In this document: in pieces, positions 35,412-43,838 of the stretch
Layout: every line of letters begins with the position of its first letter
Numbering within the stretch: the stretch's first letter is position 1
Assembly: GCA_963597395.1 (NCBI GenBank)
Contig: CAVBPX010000005.1
Location: forward strand, 3,557 to 67,556
From: Hallerella sp963597395
GTDB lineage: Bacteria > Fibrobacterota > Fibrobacteria > Fibrobacterales > Fibrobacteraceae
Reading direction: 5' to 3'
Length of the DNA: 64,000 bases
Notes under the pieces: model-generated
Database searches by the model: none
What the model saw: the letters and a program-made list of their open reading frames with translations, nothing else
What the model was told of the DNA's origin: nothing
Translations under genes and position numbers: made by a program

Positions 35412-36520
35412 TTTTTCTTTGCGCCGTAATGGGCGTCAAACCATAAAAGCGATCTTTCGAGTGCGCATTCGATTGAGACCTTCGCTTCGAATCCGAGAAG
35501 CCGCTTTGCCTTTTCCACCGAGGGAACACGCCGCATGGAATCCTCGTAACCCTTTCCGTAAAATTCCTCGCCCGAAAGTTTTCGAAACGGCGGAAGGGAG
35601 CTTTCTTCGACGGATTTCATTTTCACATAAATTCGCCGCATCAGCACGGCCAATTCCAAAATTGAAAGCTCGTTTCGGGAGTTTCCCACATTGAAGGCGT
35701 TCCCGTAAGCGGTTTTGGAATTTTGAAACAGGCAGAACATAAATTCGACGGCGTCCTCGATGGCCGTAAACGTGCGACGTGCGCGACCTTCGTTTACAAG
35801 GACCATCGGTTCGTTTCGCACAAGCGCGGACGAGAAGCTCGCGAGAACGCGCGGAATGCCCTCGCCATCGACTCCGGGCATAAAGTCCATCCACGGGCCG
35901 ATAAAGTTGAACGGACGAACGATGCTGTAACGAAGATTCGGAAGGCTCGCAATGAACCTTTCGGAAAGCTGCTTCGCCGCGGCATAGGACCAGCGGGAAG
36001 CGGAAACGGGCCCGAGAACAAAGTCCGAAGAGTCCTCGTCAAGGACATCCGAATCCGCCCGCGTTTTTCCGTAAACTTCCGACGTGGAAAAATATATTAG
36101 CCAGGAACCTTCCCGGGCGCACATTTCGGCGAGCCTTGCCGGGTGCGTAAAGTTGCTCTCGATAACGGCGCGGGCCTCTCCCATGTAACGGCTCGGGGTG
36201 CAAATCGCGGCGAGGTTCACCACGATATCGCACATTGAAACCCTCTTCGCCACTTCCGTCCGGGCGATGTCCGCACACAGAAATTCCACGTTCGGATTTT
36301 TTTGACGGAGAACATCCTCGACGCGGTGAAAGTCCAGATCGACGACGAGAATTTTCCAGCGCGTGCGAACGAGCAGCTCGCGGAGCAGGTGCGAACCGAC
36401 AAAGCCTCCGCCGCCGACGAGAGCGATGGAAAGGCTTGAATCGTCAAAGGAAAATTCGGTTCGGGCCAACTTATTCCCGGATGCTGAACGCTTCGGAATC
36501 CCCGCGGATTCTTGCCGCAT
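35408..36520 (-). CDS. NAD-dependent sugar epimerase/dehydratase (ArnA-like SDR)
   Basis: Extended SDR enzyme (370 aa) similar to the ArnA/Gne group. GGGGFVGSHL binds NAD; NLAAICTPSRY, FSTSEVYGK, SYAAAKQLSE (catalytic YxxxK) and RPFNFIGP follow. The start is uncertain. ATG 36520 has GGAAG 6 nt upstream but overlaps the lipoprotein gene by 50 bases. A TTG at 36469 lies one base after that gene's stop and gives a shorter N-terminus. It forms an operon with the GT2 and second SDR. Confidence 0.8.
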   Translation of the reverse strand: MRQESAGIPKRSASGNKLARTEFSFDDSSLSIALVGGGGFVGSHLLRELLVRTRWKILVVDLDFHRVEDVLRQKNPNVEFLCADIARTEVAKRVSMCDIVVNLAAICTPSRYMGEARAVIESNFTHPARLAEMCAREGSWLIYFSTSEVYGKTRADSDVLDEDSSDFVLGPVSASRWSYAAAKQLSERFIASLPNLRYSIVRPFNFIGPWMDFMPGVDGEGIPRVLASFSSALVRNEPMVLVNEGRARRTFTAIEDAVEFMFCLFQNSKTAYGNAFNVGNSRNELSILELAVLMRRIYVKMKSVEESSLPPFRKLSGEEFYGKGYEDSMRRVPSVEKAKRLLGFEAKVSIECALERSLLWFDAHYGAKKK

Positions 36521-36908
36521 TATAGGCTTCCACGTGAACGACGGCGGAGTCCGCAACCGGAACCGTTTCGGGGTTCAGATAGGCCTTGACGGTCGTGCAA
36601 TGCGTTCCGTCCGGAGCCTCTTCGCCGACAGACGTATCAAAGAGGGAAACATTCCCGTCCGCCGTGCGGAGCGTTACCTTGAACGAACCCGCATTCTTGT
36701 ACTTCGCAACGAACGTCACCTCGACGGAATCCCCGAGATGGAACGTCTCGCCGCCTTCGGGCGCAAAGACCTTGACGCCGTCCTCGTCGAGCGAACAGTC
36801 ATAATCTTTGCCGTCCGAATCGGAATCGGAGCTGCCGGAACTGCTGCTGCAGCCCGCGATAACGGTGGCAAACGCAAAGGCGGAGAACTTCCAAAAAAGG
36901 CTTTTCAT
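36471..36908 (-). CDS. Small lipoprotein with Ig-like/KNH-type domain (145 aa)
   Basis: Lipoprotein signal with lipobox IAGC (Cys20), a short Ser/Asp linker, then a single beta-sandwich of about 100 residues (VFAPEGGETFHLGDSVEVTF) resembling the Ser/Thr-rich Kre9/Knh1-type domain found in bacterial surface proteins. Two Cys in the domain may pair. The RBS TAGGAGTC is good. It sits 16 bases after the beta-barrel gene, suggesting a surface complex with it and the 38042 lipoprotein. Confidence 0.7.
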   Translation of the reverse strand: MKSLFWKFSAFAFATVIAGCSSSSGSSDSDSDGKDYDCSLDEDGVKVFAPEGGETFHLGDSVEVTFVAKYKNAGSFKVTLRTADGNVSLFDTSVGEEAPDGTHCTTVKAYLNPETVPVADSAVVHVEAYNAARIRGDSEAFSIRE

Positions 36909-36924
36909 TTTTGACTCCTACAAA

Positions 36925-38031
36925 TTAAAGGAAACTGGCCTTGATGCCGACCGCAAGCGTCCATTCCTCAAGGAACGCTCCAAAGTCGGGCAAATTCCAT
37001 TTTTGCATCGGACTTTCGTCATATTCGTCATTCGGATTCGCCGCGTTCGCCTTGTCGTGCAAGGGAAGCGAGAACGCGATAAAAATCGGATAGTCCGAGC
37101 GCGAAAATTCAAGGCCATAGACAAGGGCTAGCGACCATGCCTGGTGATCGGGATCCGGCCGCGGGTCATACACGCCGACCTTTTCGGACGGAATCCAGGC
37201 GACGCCCAGCGGCGCGGAGAACGTGAGACCGAAGGAATGTACAAAGTTTTCCTGTCCGCGATACGCATAGGCCACGCTCGCCGAAACGCTCGGAGGCGTA
37301 AATCCGCCGAGATCGTTTTCGCCATACCACTTGAAGTGATACTCAAAGCGGTCGTCCCCGTCCGTATCGTAATCCTTGAAGTAGGAATCGTTAAACTCGT
37401 TTTCGCCGCCAAAGCGGATGTTGAACGGATGCGTGTACGTCAACGAATAGAGCCACATTCCGTTTTCGGTATCGCGCGTATAGTTCCAGCCGAGGGCCGC
37501 GGAATAGACGCCCGAGCCTTTCTGGAATCCCGTAGGAAGAAACTCCTGCGAAGCGTCCGTTCCCCGCTTGATGTCGTACTGGCCCGTCGGAATTGTAAGC
37601 GAAAGCGAGAGGTTTGCGGCCCCGCCGCTTCCGACAATCTGGGAAACGTCGATTGAAATGTCGCCAAGGCCGCCCGTTGTGCGATCAAGAGGAGCCTGGT
37701 TTGTGCGGTATTGCACTTCGCCGCGGTGCGACATAAAGGGCACGGAAACGCCCACCGAAGTGGACCAGAGAGGCTTAAAGGAAAAGCGCGGCGTAAAGGT
37801 GAACGCGGAATAATTTTCGCCGACGCTCATCTTGGTGAAGACTTCCGCTTCCACAAGGCCGCCGTTAACGCCCTGACCTATCCACTTGATGCCGTCCGAA
37901 GCTCCCCCGCCGCTTCCGCCCGCGCCGCATCCGCCAATGGACGCCCACGGCGTCTTCGGAGATTCCGGGGTGAGCATGGAAAGGGAAAATCCCGCGACAC
38001 AGGCCAAAGCAATTGATAAGAACTTCTTCAT
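36925..38031 (-). CDS. Outer-membrane beta-barrel protein, hypothetical (368 aa)
   Basis: Signal peptide (MKKFLSIALACVAGFSLS) followed by a Gly-rich stretch with one Cys and then alternating amphipathic beta strands (for example LSLSLTIPTGQYDI, YSLTYTHPFNIRF, ending KASFL), typical of an outer-membrane transporter-like barrel. The terminal Phe-Leu is compatible with Bam recognition. RBS GAGGAA. It lies between two lipoprotein genes with gaps of 16 and 10 bases. Substrate unknown. Confidence 0.75.
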   Translation of the reverse strand: MKKFLSIALACVAGFSLSMLTPESPKTPWASIGGCGAGGSGGGASDGIKWIGQGVNGGLVEAEVFTKMSVGENYSAFTFTPRFSFKPLWSTSVGVSVPFMSHRGEVQYRTNQAPLDRTTGGLGDISIDVSQIVGSGGAANLSLSLTIPTGQYDIKRGTDASQEFLPTGFQKGSGVYSAALGWNYTRDTENGMWLYSLTYTHPFNIRFGGENEFNDSYFKDYDTDGDDRFEYHFKWYGENDLGGFTPPSVSASVAYAYRGQENFVHSFGLTFSAPLGVAWIPSEKVGVYDPRPDPDHQAWSLALVYGLEFSRSDYPIFIAFSLPLHDKANAANPNDEYDESPMQKWNLPDFGAFLEEWTLAVGIKASFL

Positions 38032-38041
38032 CGGGAATTCC

Positions 38042-39199
38042 TCAGGGGATGTAAAGCAGGTAGCCGTTGTTGGTTCCGGTGGCCATCAAATGCCCGCTCG
38101 GCGAGCGTCCGCCGATGAGAGGTACCGGTGCAATTTCGCGAACGGAGCCGTTCCATTCCACGGCAAGGTCCCGGGGCGCAGAAGCGGAAAGCGAGACTTC
38201 GCGCATCGCCGTCCTGCCGACCGAAAGGTCCCACGTCGATTCGTCCAAAAGATCGTTTTTGTTCAGGTAGGAATTTCCGGAAGCGAATTCCGCCCACACA
38301 AGGAACAGCCGGTCTCCATACTTCCACCACCGCGGAAAGACAGGGGAAGAAAGCATCCCGTCCAGTTTTTCGACTGCCACCGGGGAGGACGATTCGGAAA
38401 GTTCCTGCACATAGGACGCCCATTCAAACGAAGAGGCGAGGGAATGGAAGGCGACAAAGTTTCCGTCCGGGGAAATCATCAGGTTTCCGAGTTCCCCCTC
38501 CAAGACGGAATCCGGAACGGACAATCGAGCGGGCTTTTTCCCTTTGGAATAGTCCACGTAGGCAAGGCCTTTCGCATCCGAATAGACGAGCTTCACCGCC
38601 GAAGTTCCAAAGAAAGCCGCCACGGAATCCGTCGAATCAATCGCGCTTTCCGCACTTCCTACCCAAAGGTGCGGGTCCGCGTTTTCGCGCATGGAACTAT
38701 CGACGAGAAAGAGCGTCGCATTGTCCGCAAGGCGCACGGCAAAAATTCCGTATTCGATATCGTCGCAGCCCTTGGAACCCTTGGCGTTAAAGCCTCCAAG
38801 CGCCACAACAAAGCGTCCGTCGGTCGCCCATTCCGGGTCCTGAAATTCACATTCAACGCCGGGAACGGAATCCTTCATCAAAAACCAGAGGACGTTTCCG
38901 GCCGTATCGGAAACGGTCAAGCGGTCATGCTCGCCCGCATTCTTCGCCGAAAATTCCTTTGAACCGTTCACGTTCAGGGTTCCCGAAAAGTTTAGCCAGA
39001 GCATCGAAGCCGGAAAGTTCTTTTCGTCCTGCGTCACGGAAGGATTGCAAATCTGATGTCCGCCATTGACGTCAAAGAGCGTTCCAAAATCCGAAAGGTT
39101 GCTTTCGGACTTCGAGGACGAGGCATTTCCCTCGTAGCGCTCCGGCGAATAGCAGGCAAAGAGCACAAGGCAAAGCGGAAGGATGAATATCTTTTTCAT
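38042..39199 (-). CDS. Lipoprotein with TolB-like propeller features (385 aa)
   Basis: Lipobox LFAC at Cys16, a short Ser-rich linker, then a beta-rich body. Segments such as DPEWATDGRFVVALGG, ISPDGNFVAFHS and FPRWWKYGDRLFLVWA resemble blades of a TolB/WD40-like propeller, in which a D-x-x-W/SPDG pattern recurs. It is a plausible outer-membrane adaptor for the neighbouring barrel. No catalytic motif seen. The gene lies 9 bases after the DUF218 gene and 10 bases before the barrel gene. Confidence 0.68.
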   Translation of the reverse strand: MKKIFILPLCLVLFACYSPERYEGNASSSKSESNLSDFGTLFDVNGGHQICNPSVTQDEKNFPASMLWLNFSGTLNVNGSKEFSAKNAGEHDRLTVSDTAGNVLWFLMKDSVPGVECEFQDPEWATDGRFVVALGGFNAKGSKGCDDIEYGIFAVRLADNATLFLVDSSMRENADPHLWVGSAESAIDSTDSVAAFFGTSAVKLVYSDAKGLAYVDYSKGKKPARLSVPDSVLEGELGNLMISPDGNFVAFHSLASSFEWASYVQELSESSSPVAVEKLDGMLSSPVFPRWWKYGDRLFLVWAEFASGNSYLNKNDLLDESTWDLSVGRTAMREVSLSASAPRDLAVEWNGSVREIAPVPLIGGRSPSGHLMATGTNNGYLLYIP

Positions 39200-39208
39200 G
39201 GAAAATTC

Positions 39209-40084
39209 CTATCGGGATTCGCCCGAAACTTGGGGACTTTCACTGTTTTGTTCCGAGCGGGCGTTTTGTTCCGAGCGAACCTTTTCGACCGCGGAATCCT
39301 GCGAAGCGATGGCCTCCCGGATGGAAACGAGCTTTTCGGGCTTCACCGAAACGCGTTCCACCTTTTCGCGGGAAGAAGGCTTCCACGGTGAAGGCTCGCG
39401 ACGAACGCGGCCCGTCGTCTCTAACGTATCGGTTCCCCAAAGTTCCCACTTCGCATTTAAAATGGCAGCCCATTCGCGAAGCCAGTTCTTGCGGGATTCC
39501 CGTTCAAAGATCCAGCTGTCCGCGTTGTAGCGCCAATTGTGCATGTCGAGCGTCACAAAAGTCGGATGCCCGCCGGAGAGCTTGTTAAAGATGAATGCGG
39601 CGCGACGCGTCGCCGGGGCGGACGTGAGCAGCAAAACGGTATCGTTTGCGGCGCGGCGCTTGAGCCACGGAAGCGTGGAAACGGCCTCTTCGAGCGTACT
39701 CGGATCGTCATGCCGATAGACGTAAATGCGCCCGGCATCCACGCCGCAATGCGTTTCCAGGTCCTCGGCATAAAAGTCCGCATTGTTCTTGTCCCGAAAC
39801 ACGCGACGACCCAGCACGAGCAGCGAATCCGCGCGACCTTCCCGCACAAGGGACGCCGCCATGTCGGAGCGTTCCAGATCTCCACTCTGCCCGTCGAGAA
39901 TCACCACCCACGAAACATGCCCAAAGGAATCGTCCCGCACAAGAAAGTGCCCGGAAAGGGAAACCAGCACATAAAAAAGAACGGCGAGGATCGCAAACGC
40001 GAATATAAGCTTGGCGCGCGTCCAAAAACGCGCCTTGCGCTTTTCGTTCCGCACATCGGCAACGGGCTTGAAAATTCGGGTCAT
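39209..40084 (-). CDS. DUF218/YdcF-like membrane protein
   Basis: A basic N-terminus, one transmembrane helix (about residues 23-45) and a DUF218-type domain (VVILDGQSGDLERSDMAA, LLVLGRRV, TSAPATRRAAFIFNK). Members such as ElyC act in envelope polysaccharide or lipid-carrier metabolism. A long charged Ser/Glu tail follows. ATG 40084 was chosen; the upstream ATG at 40099 has no RBS. TATATT (40091-40096) lies 6 nt before the ATG, pointing to a leaderless start in addition to readthrough from rimI. Confidence 0.78.
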   Translation of the reverse strand: MTRIFKPVADVRNEKRKARFWTRAKLIFAFAILAVLFYVLVSLSGHFLVRDDSFGHVSWVVILDGQSGDLERSDMAASLVREGRADSLLVLGRRVFRDKNNADFYAEDLETHCGVDAGRIYVYRHDDPSTLEEAVSTLPWLKRRAANDTVLLLTSAPATRRAAFIFNKLSGGHPTFVTLDMHNWRYNADSWIFERESRKNWLREWAAILNAKWELWGTDTLETTGRVRREPSPWKPSSREKVERVSVKPEKLVSIREAIASQDSAVEKVRSEQNARSEQNSESPQVSGESR

Positions 40085-40090
40085 GCCCGA

Positions 40091-40096
40091 AATATA
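40091..40096 (-). promoter_or_regulatory. Start-proximal -10 hexamer (TATATT) of the DUF218 gene
   Basis: A consensus-like -10 on the minus strand 6 nt from the ATG, with no Shine-Dalgarno between them. Confidence 0.5.
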
Positions 40097-40115
40097 CATT
40101 TTGAAAAAGATTTGC

Positions 40116-40577
40116 CTAGAGAGGCCGCGACATCAGAACGGCATTTTCGCCGTCGGCATAATACGCGTTCCGCGTTCCGCTTTTTTCAAATCCGAGTGAG
40201 CGGTAAAAATCGATGGCCGAAAGATTTCCTTCGCGCACTTCGAGATAAAAGGTTCGCGCACCGGCATCCGCCAGGGCCTCTTCACCCTCGGCGAAAATTT
40301 CCGTAGCGATTCCCTTCCGCAAAAACTCGGGAGCGGTCGCAATAGCAAGCAGTTCCGCTTCGTCCGCGGCAAGCGAAAAGATGGCATAGCCCGCCAGTTT
40401 CCAGTTGCCCGAAGCATCCGGGGAGACGGCGACATAGGCAAACGTATAGGGTTTTCCGAGCAAATCGCGAAGGGTCTTCTCTTTCCAGTTTTCGAAATGC
40501 GTCGCGTTCTGGATTTCAAGGACCTTCGAAATATCCCCTTCTTCCATTTCGCGCACGCTGACGGGAATCTCGGACAT
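40116..40577 (-). CDS. rimI: Ribosomal protein S18-alanine N-acetyltransferase (RimI-type GNAT)
   Basis: GNAT acetyltransferase (153 aa). The acetyl-CoA motif is ELLAIATAPEFLRKGIATEI; YLEVREGNLSAIDFYRSLGFE is the typical RimI C-terminal signature. It directly follows tsaB, sharing one base between stop and start, the classic tsaB-rimI arrangement. The family acetylates the N-terminus of S18, and sometimes other proteins. Confidence 0.9.
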   Translation of the reverse strand: MSEIPVSVREMEEGDISKVLEIQNATHFENWKEKTLRDLLGKPYTFAYVAVSPDASGNWKLAGYAIFSLAADEAELLAIATAPEFLRKGIATEIFAEGEEALADAGARTFYLEVREGNLSAIDFYRSLGFEKSGTRNAYYADGENAVLMSRPL

Positions 40578-41218
40578 TATCGAATCACTCCCATCGCGCC
40601 GCGCCTTTCGTAATAGGACGGCTGGATGTAGTTTGCCTTTTGCACAAGGCTCGGTTCGAGTTCACCGAAAAGCCGGGTGAACGGCGCAATTTCATTTCCC
40701 TGACAGACCCGAATATCGAAATTTTTCCCGTCGGCAAAGGCCTTCCATTCGGGCGTTTCCGCGGAGCGTTCGTCCATGACAAAAAATGTCAAATTTTCCA
40801 GTTTTTGAAAGGCCTCTTCCATCGAAATAAAGAACTCGCCCGAGGAGGTTCCCACGTAAAAATATCCGGTGCGCGCATACAGAATCACGGCGCAATTTTC
40901 GCTTGGAGAAAGCGTCCGCAAGGCTCTAAGCGTCGAGACTCCGTAGAGTTTCCGCTTACCGGAAAAACACAGCCCTTCGCAAAAGGCGATGCCCGTGCGA
41001 AGTCCCGTAAAGGAGCCCGGGCCGAGCGTCACCAGGACGCGACGAACGTCGTCAAGCGTCGCACCGGCCCGTTCGAGAGCGCGGTCCAGGGACGCCCCGA
41101 TGTTTTCGCCGCGCGATTCCTTTGAAAAGAACTCGGCAAGAGGCTTTCCGTCGCTGTAAAGTCCGAGCGCAATTCCCTTGCGGGACGTGTCGAGAACAAG
41201 ATCCAGAGTCTGTTCCAT
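40577..41218 (-). CDS. tsaB: tRNA threonylcarbamoyladenosine biosynthesis protein TsaB
   Basis: Non-catalytic partner (213 aa) of TsaD in making t6A37 on ANN-decoding tRNAs. The N-terminal actin-like fold starts LDLVLDTSRKGIALGLY; GPGSFTGLRTGIAFCEGL is diagnostic for the family. It lies between ddl (1-base gap) and rimI (1-base overlap). tsaD and tsaE are not in the window. Confidence 0.93.
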   Translation of the reverse strand: MEQTLDLVLDTSRKGIALGLYSDGKPLAEFFSKESRGENIGASLDRALERAGATLDDVRRVLVTLGPGSFTGLRTGIAFCEGLCFSGKRKLYGVSTLRALRTLSPSENCAVILYARTGYFYVGTSSGEFFISMEEAFQKLENLTFFVMDERSAETPEWKAFADGKNFDIRVCQGNEIAPFTRLFGELEPSLVQKANYIQPSYYERRGAMGVIR

Positions 41219-41219
41219 T

Positions 41220-42257
41220 CTAGCGCCTGATCCGAAGGCTCGTTTCGATAATCCGGTCTATTAGATGCGAGTAGTCGATGCCCACGGCATTCGCCTCCGC
41301 CGGAAGAATCGAGGACGGCGTCATCCCCGGGAGCGTATTCGTTTCGAGCGCCCAGAGGTTTCCGTCCGCGTCAATCCGGACATCCGTCCGGCTGTAGCCC
41401 GCGCCGCCAATCGCGAAGTGGGCCTTTTTCGAAAGTTCCTGGATGCGGAGGGTAAGGCTTTCCGGGAACTCGGCAGGCGTCACTTCGCGGCATTCGCCGT
41501 TATACTTTGCGTCATAGTCAAAATATTCGCGGGTGGTCATCCGCATTTCGGTCGGCGGGAGCGGTTTTTCAAGGCCGTCCATGTAGCCGCAGCTTGCCTC
41601 TTCGCCGCGGATGAATTTTTCAAGCAGAAGCCGCGAGGAATTTTTGAAAAGTTCGCTTGCAATACGACCTGCCTCGTCGATGTCCTTTGCAATGCCCATT
41701 CCGATGCTCGAGCCTCCCGTCGGATCCTTGATGACCAGCGGAAAGCCGAGAGCGTCCGCGGCCTCGACGAGCTGCGTTCCCGAAAACCCGTCGCGGAAAA
41801 GCACGCGATACGGCGGCGTAGAAATTCCCGCAGCGAGGTAGGCGGCCTTGCACAGCACCTTGTCCATTGCAAGCGCACTTGCGAGAATACCGCATCCGGT
41901 ATAGGGAATGTTCCAGTTTTCAAGAAGCGCCTGGACGTGTCCGTCTTCGCCCCATTTTCCGTGAAGCGCCAAAAAGGCTATATCCGCACTGGGAAGTTCC
42001 GAAAGCGGCGGATTCTTTTCCGACCGGGCGCTCGGGCCTTCCAGCGAATAAAAGTAGTTTTCCGAGAAATTGTTCTTTTGGTAGGGGGAAAGTTCCCGCG
42101 AGGACCAAATCCAGGTTCCGTCCTTCTGAATCAAGACCGGATGCACCAGATATTTCGAAGCGTCCATTGCCCGAACGACGCCCGTTCCGCTCGAAACGGA
42201 GACGTCGTGTTCCGTGGAAAATCCACCCATCAAGACCAAAACGCGTAAACGCGACAT
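41220..42257 (-). CDS. ddl: D-alanine-D-alanine ligase
   Basis: ATP-grasp ligase (345 aa) making the D-Ala-D-Ala dipeptide for peptidoglycan. Visible: LMGGFSTEHDVSVSSG at the N-terminus, YTGCGILASALAMDK, VIKDPTGGSSIGM, EEASCGYM and the metal-binding end EINTLPGM-like segment written here as ETNTLPGMTPSS. The conserved Glu of EINT is retained as ETN. RBS AAGAAGG. It lies 52 bases after cpoB in the envelope gene run. Confidence 0.94.
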   Translation of the reverse strand: MSRLRVLVLMGGFSTEHDVSVSSGTGVVRAMDASKYLVHPVLIQKDGTWIWSSRELSPYQKNNFSENYFYSLEGPSARSEKNPPLSELPSADIAFLALHGKWGEDGHVQALLENWNIPYTGCGILASALAMDKVLCKAAYLAAGISTPPYRVLFRDGFSGTQLVEAADALGFPLVIKDPTGGSSIGMGIAKDIDEAGRIASELFKNSSRLLLEKFIRGEEASCGYMDGLEKPLPPTEMRMTTREYFDYDAKYNGECREVTPAEFPESLTLRIQELSKKAHFAIGGAGYSRTDVRIDADGNLWALETNTLPGMTPSSILPAEANAVGIDYSHLIDRIIETSLRIRR

Positions 42258-42309
42258 AGCACCTTCTTTTGTTCAAAATTAAAAAATGCGAAGTGCGGTC
42301 AAAAGGCCG

Positions 42310-43233
42310 CTACGGAGCCTTGGCAGTCGAATCGGGAACGCTCCCCGCCGAAGAGGAACTTTCCGTTTTCGACGAAGAAGACGAAGAGGCTTGCGCGTCC
42401 GACGAGGACGACACGGGATGCGGCACCTCGGCGGTTTCTCCGGAGAGAATCGCTTCGAGCGTTTCCGCGGCCTGCAGGAACTCGTTCGAATCCGAGCAAT
42501 TTTTGGCTCCCAGAATCTTTTGCAAATATTGCTTTTGCAGCGGAACGTCCCCGTCCGCGGCGGCAAAGTTCGAAAGCTTGAAGAGAACGGCGCACGTCTT
42601 CGGGGATTCCGGATACTGCTTGAGGATGCGGCCATAGACAATCTTTGCCTTGTCCGCCTGCCCGGCTTCCGCAAGGCACGCTCCCATCCAGTAAAGGGCG
42701 TCCACGGCGAGCGTTCCCGTTTTCGTCTCTTCGTAAATTTGCTTGAATTCCGAATAGGCGAGCTTTACTTCGCCGCGGTGAAAATCCGCGCGGGCCGTGT
42801 TAAAGAGCGAGTCCAGGGTCTGCAATTTTTCGGCGGAAACCTCCGAGCTGTCGCTAGGGGCGGAAACCGTCTGGCCGTTGACAACGACTTTTTTCGAAAG
42901 GATCTTGTCGGACTTTCCGAGCAGAAGATCGAGCCTGTAAAGAAGCTCTTCGTGATGGCTGTCGGCACGTTCGCCCATGTCGGCGACCTTCGACGCGAGC
43001 ATCGAAAGTTCCACCTTCATCCGCTTTTGAACAAGCTGAAGCGAATCGACGATCTGCTGCAGGGAATCGATCCGCGACCGGTAAGACTCGGCGGACGCGG
43101 ACAATTCCTTTTTGACGTCGCCCTTCACATCGTCGCCCACCGCCTTCATTTCCTTGGTGCGGAGCACCGTGATGCTCGAACAGGACGAAAGCGCGAGAGC
43201 GCAAAAGAACATTCCGAAAAAGAGTCGTTTCAT
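42310..43233 (-). CDS. cpoB: CpoB/YbgF-like Tol-Pal lipoprotein with TPRs
   Basis: Last gene of the Tol-Pal cluster. Lipoprotein signal (lipobox LSSC), an N-terminal coiled coil (about residues 30-110), then TPR-like repeats (AYSEFKQIYEE, DALYWMGACLAEAGQADKAKIVY, YPESPKTCAVLFKLS) as in YbgF/CpoB, which coordinates Tol with wall synthesis. It differs from E. coli CpoB in being a lipoprotein and in its C-terminal Ser-rich tail of ~35 residues. It starts 15 bases after pal. Confidence 0.82.
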   Translation of the reverse strand: MKRLFFGMFFCALALSSCSSITVLRTKEMKAVGDDVKGDVKKELSASAESYRSRIDSLQQIVDSLQLVQKRMKVELSMLASKVADMGERADSHHEELLYRLDLLLGKSDKILSKKVVVNGQTVSAPSDSSEVSAEKLQTLDSLFNTARADFHRGEVKLAYSEFKQIYEETKTGTLAVDALYWMGACLAEAGQADKAKIVYGRILKQYPESPKTCAVLFKLSNFAAADGDVPLQKQYLQKILGAKNCSDSNEFLQAAETLEAILSGETAEVPHPVSSSSDAQASSSSSSKTESSSSAGSVPDSTAKAP

Positions 43234-43248
43234 AGAGACCGTAAAGCC

Positions 43249-43836
43249 TTACTTTTTGATGTTGACCTTGAAGTTCGCGCGGCGGTTCTGGGCGTAAGCC
43301 TCTTCCGATTCTCCGGAAACCTTCGGCTTTTCCTTTCCGAAGCTGACCGTTTCCATGCGGTCGCCGCCGACGCCGTAGGCCGAAAGGAATTCCTTCACCT
43401 TCATCGCGCGCTTGCTGCCGAGCGTCATATTGTAGTCTTCGGTACCGCGGGCGTCCGTATGGCCTTCGACGACAATCACAAAGCGCGGTTCCTTCAACAG
43501 GATGTCTCCCACCTGCGAAAGCACTTCCTTCGCCTTTTCGGTGAGCTCGGAGCGGTCAAAGTCAAAGTACACGTCGTCCGACATCAGCTGGTTGATGAGC
43601 TTTTCGACGCGGGCGCGTTCCGCTTCGAGGCGTTCGGCTTCCAGGCGTTCCGATTCGAGACGGGCGCGTTCGATGGAATCCGCTTTTGCCTTCGCAAGCA
43701 TGGCGGAATCCGGCGCGGCGGGAGCCTCGACCGGTTCTTCCTTCACCACCGGATTGACGGGCGGCTTCTTTTTCGAACAGGCCACCGTCGAAAGAGCCGC
43801 GAGAGAAGCCAGGGAAATCAAGAGGAGTTTTTTCAT
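43249..43836 (-). CDS. pal: Peptidoglycan-associated lipoprotein Pal
   Basis: Outer-membrane lipoprotein (195 aa) that binds peptidoglycan through an OmpA-like domain. Lipobox STVAC; a Pro/Glu linker and a charged Glu/Arg helix (about residues 50-85) precede DDVYFDFDRSELTEKAKE, EGHTDARGTEDYN, and the NRRA end with the peptidoglycan-binding Asp and Arg. ATG 43836 lies two bases after the tolB stop; AAGGA serves as RBS. Confidence 0.94.
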   Translation of the reverse strand: MKKLLLISLASLAALSTVACSKKKPPVNPVVKEEPVEAPAAPDSAMLAKAKADSIERARLESERLEAERLEAERARVEKLINQLMSDDVYFDFDRSELTEKAKEVLSQVGDILLKEPRFVIVVEGHTDARGTEDYNMTLGSKRAMKVKEFLSAYGVGGDRMETVSFGKEKPKVSGESEEAYAQNRRANFKVNIKK

Positions 43837-43838
43837 TG

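Noticed and set aside
42258..42309. Terminator between cpoB and ddl
   Set aside because: The possible stem (GCGGCC/GACCGC) has a mismatch and no adjacent T-run, so it was not called.
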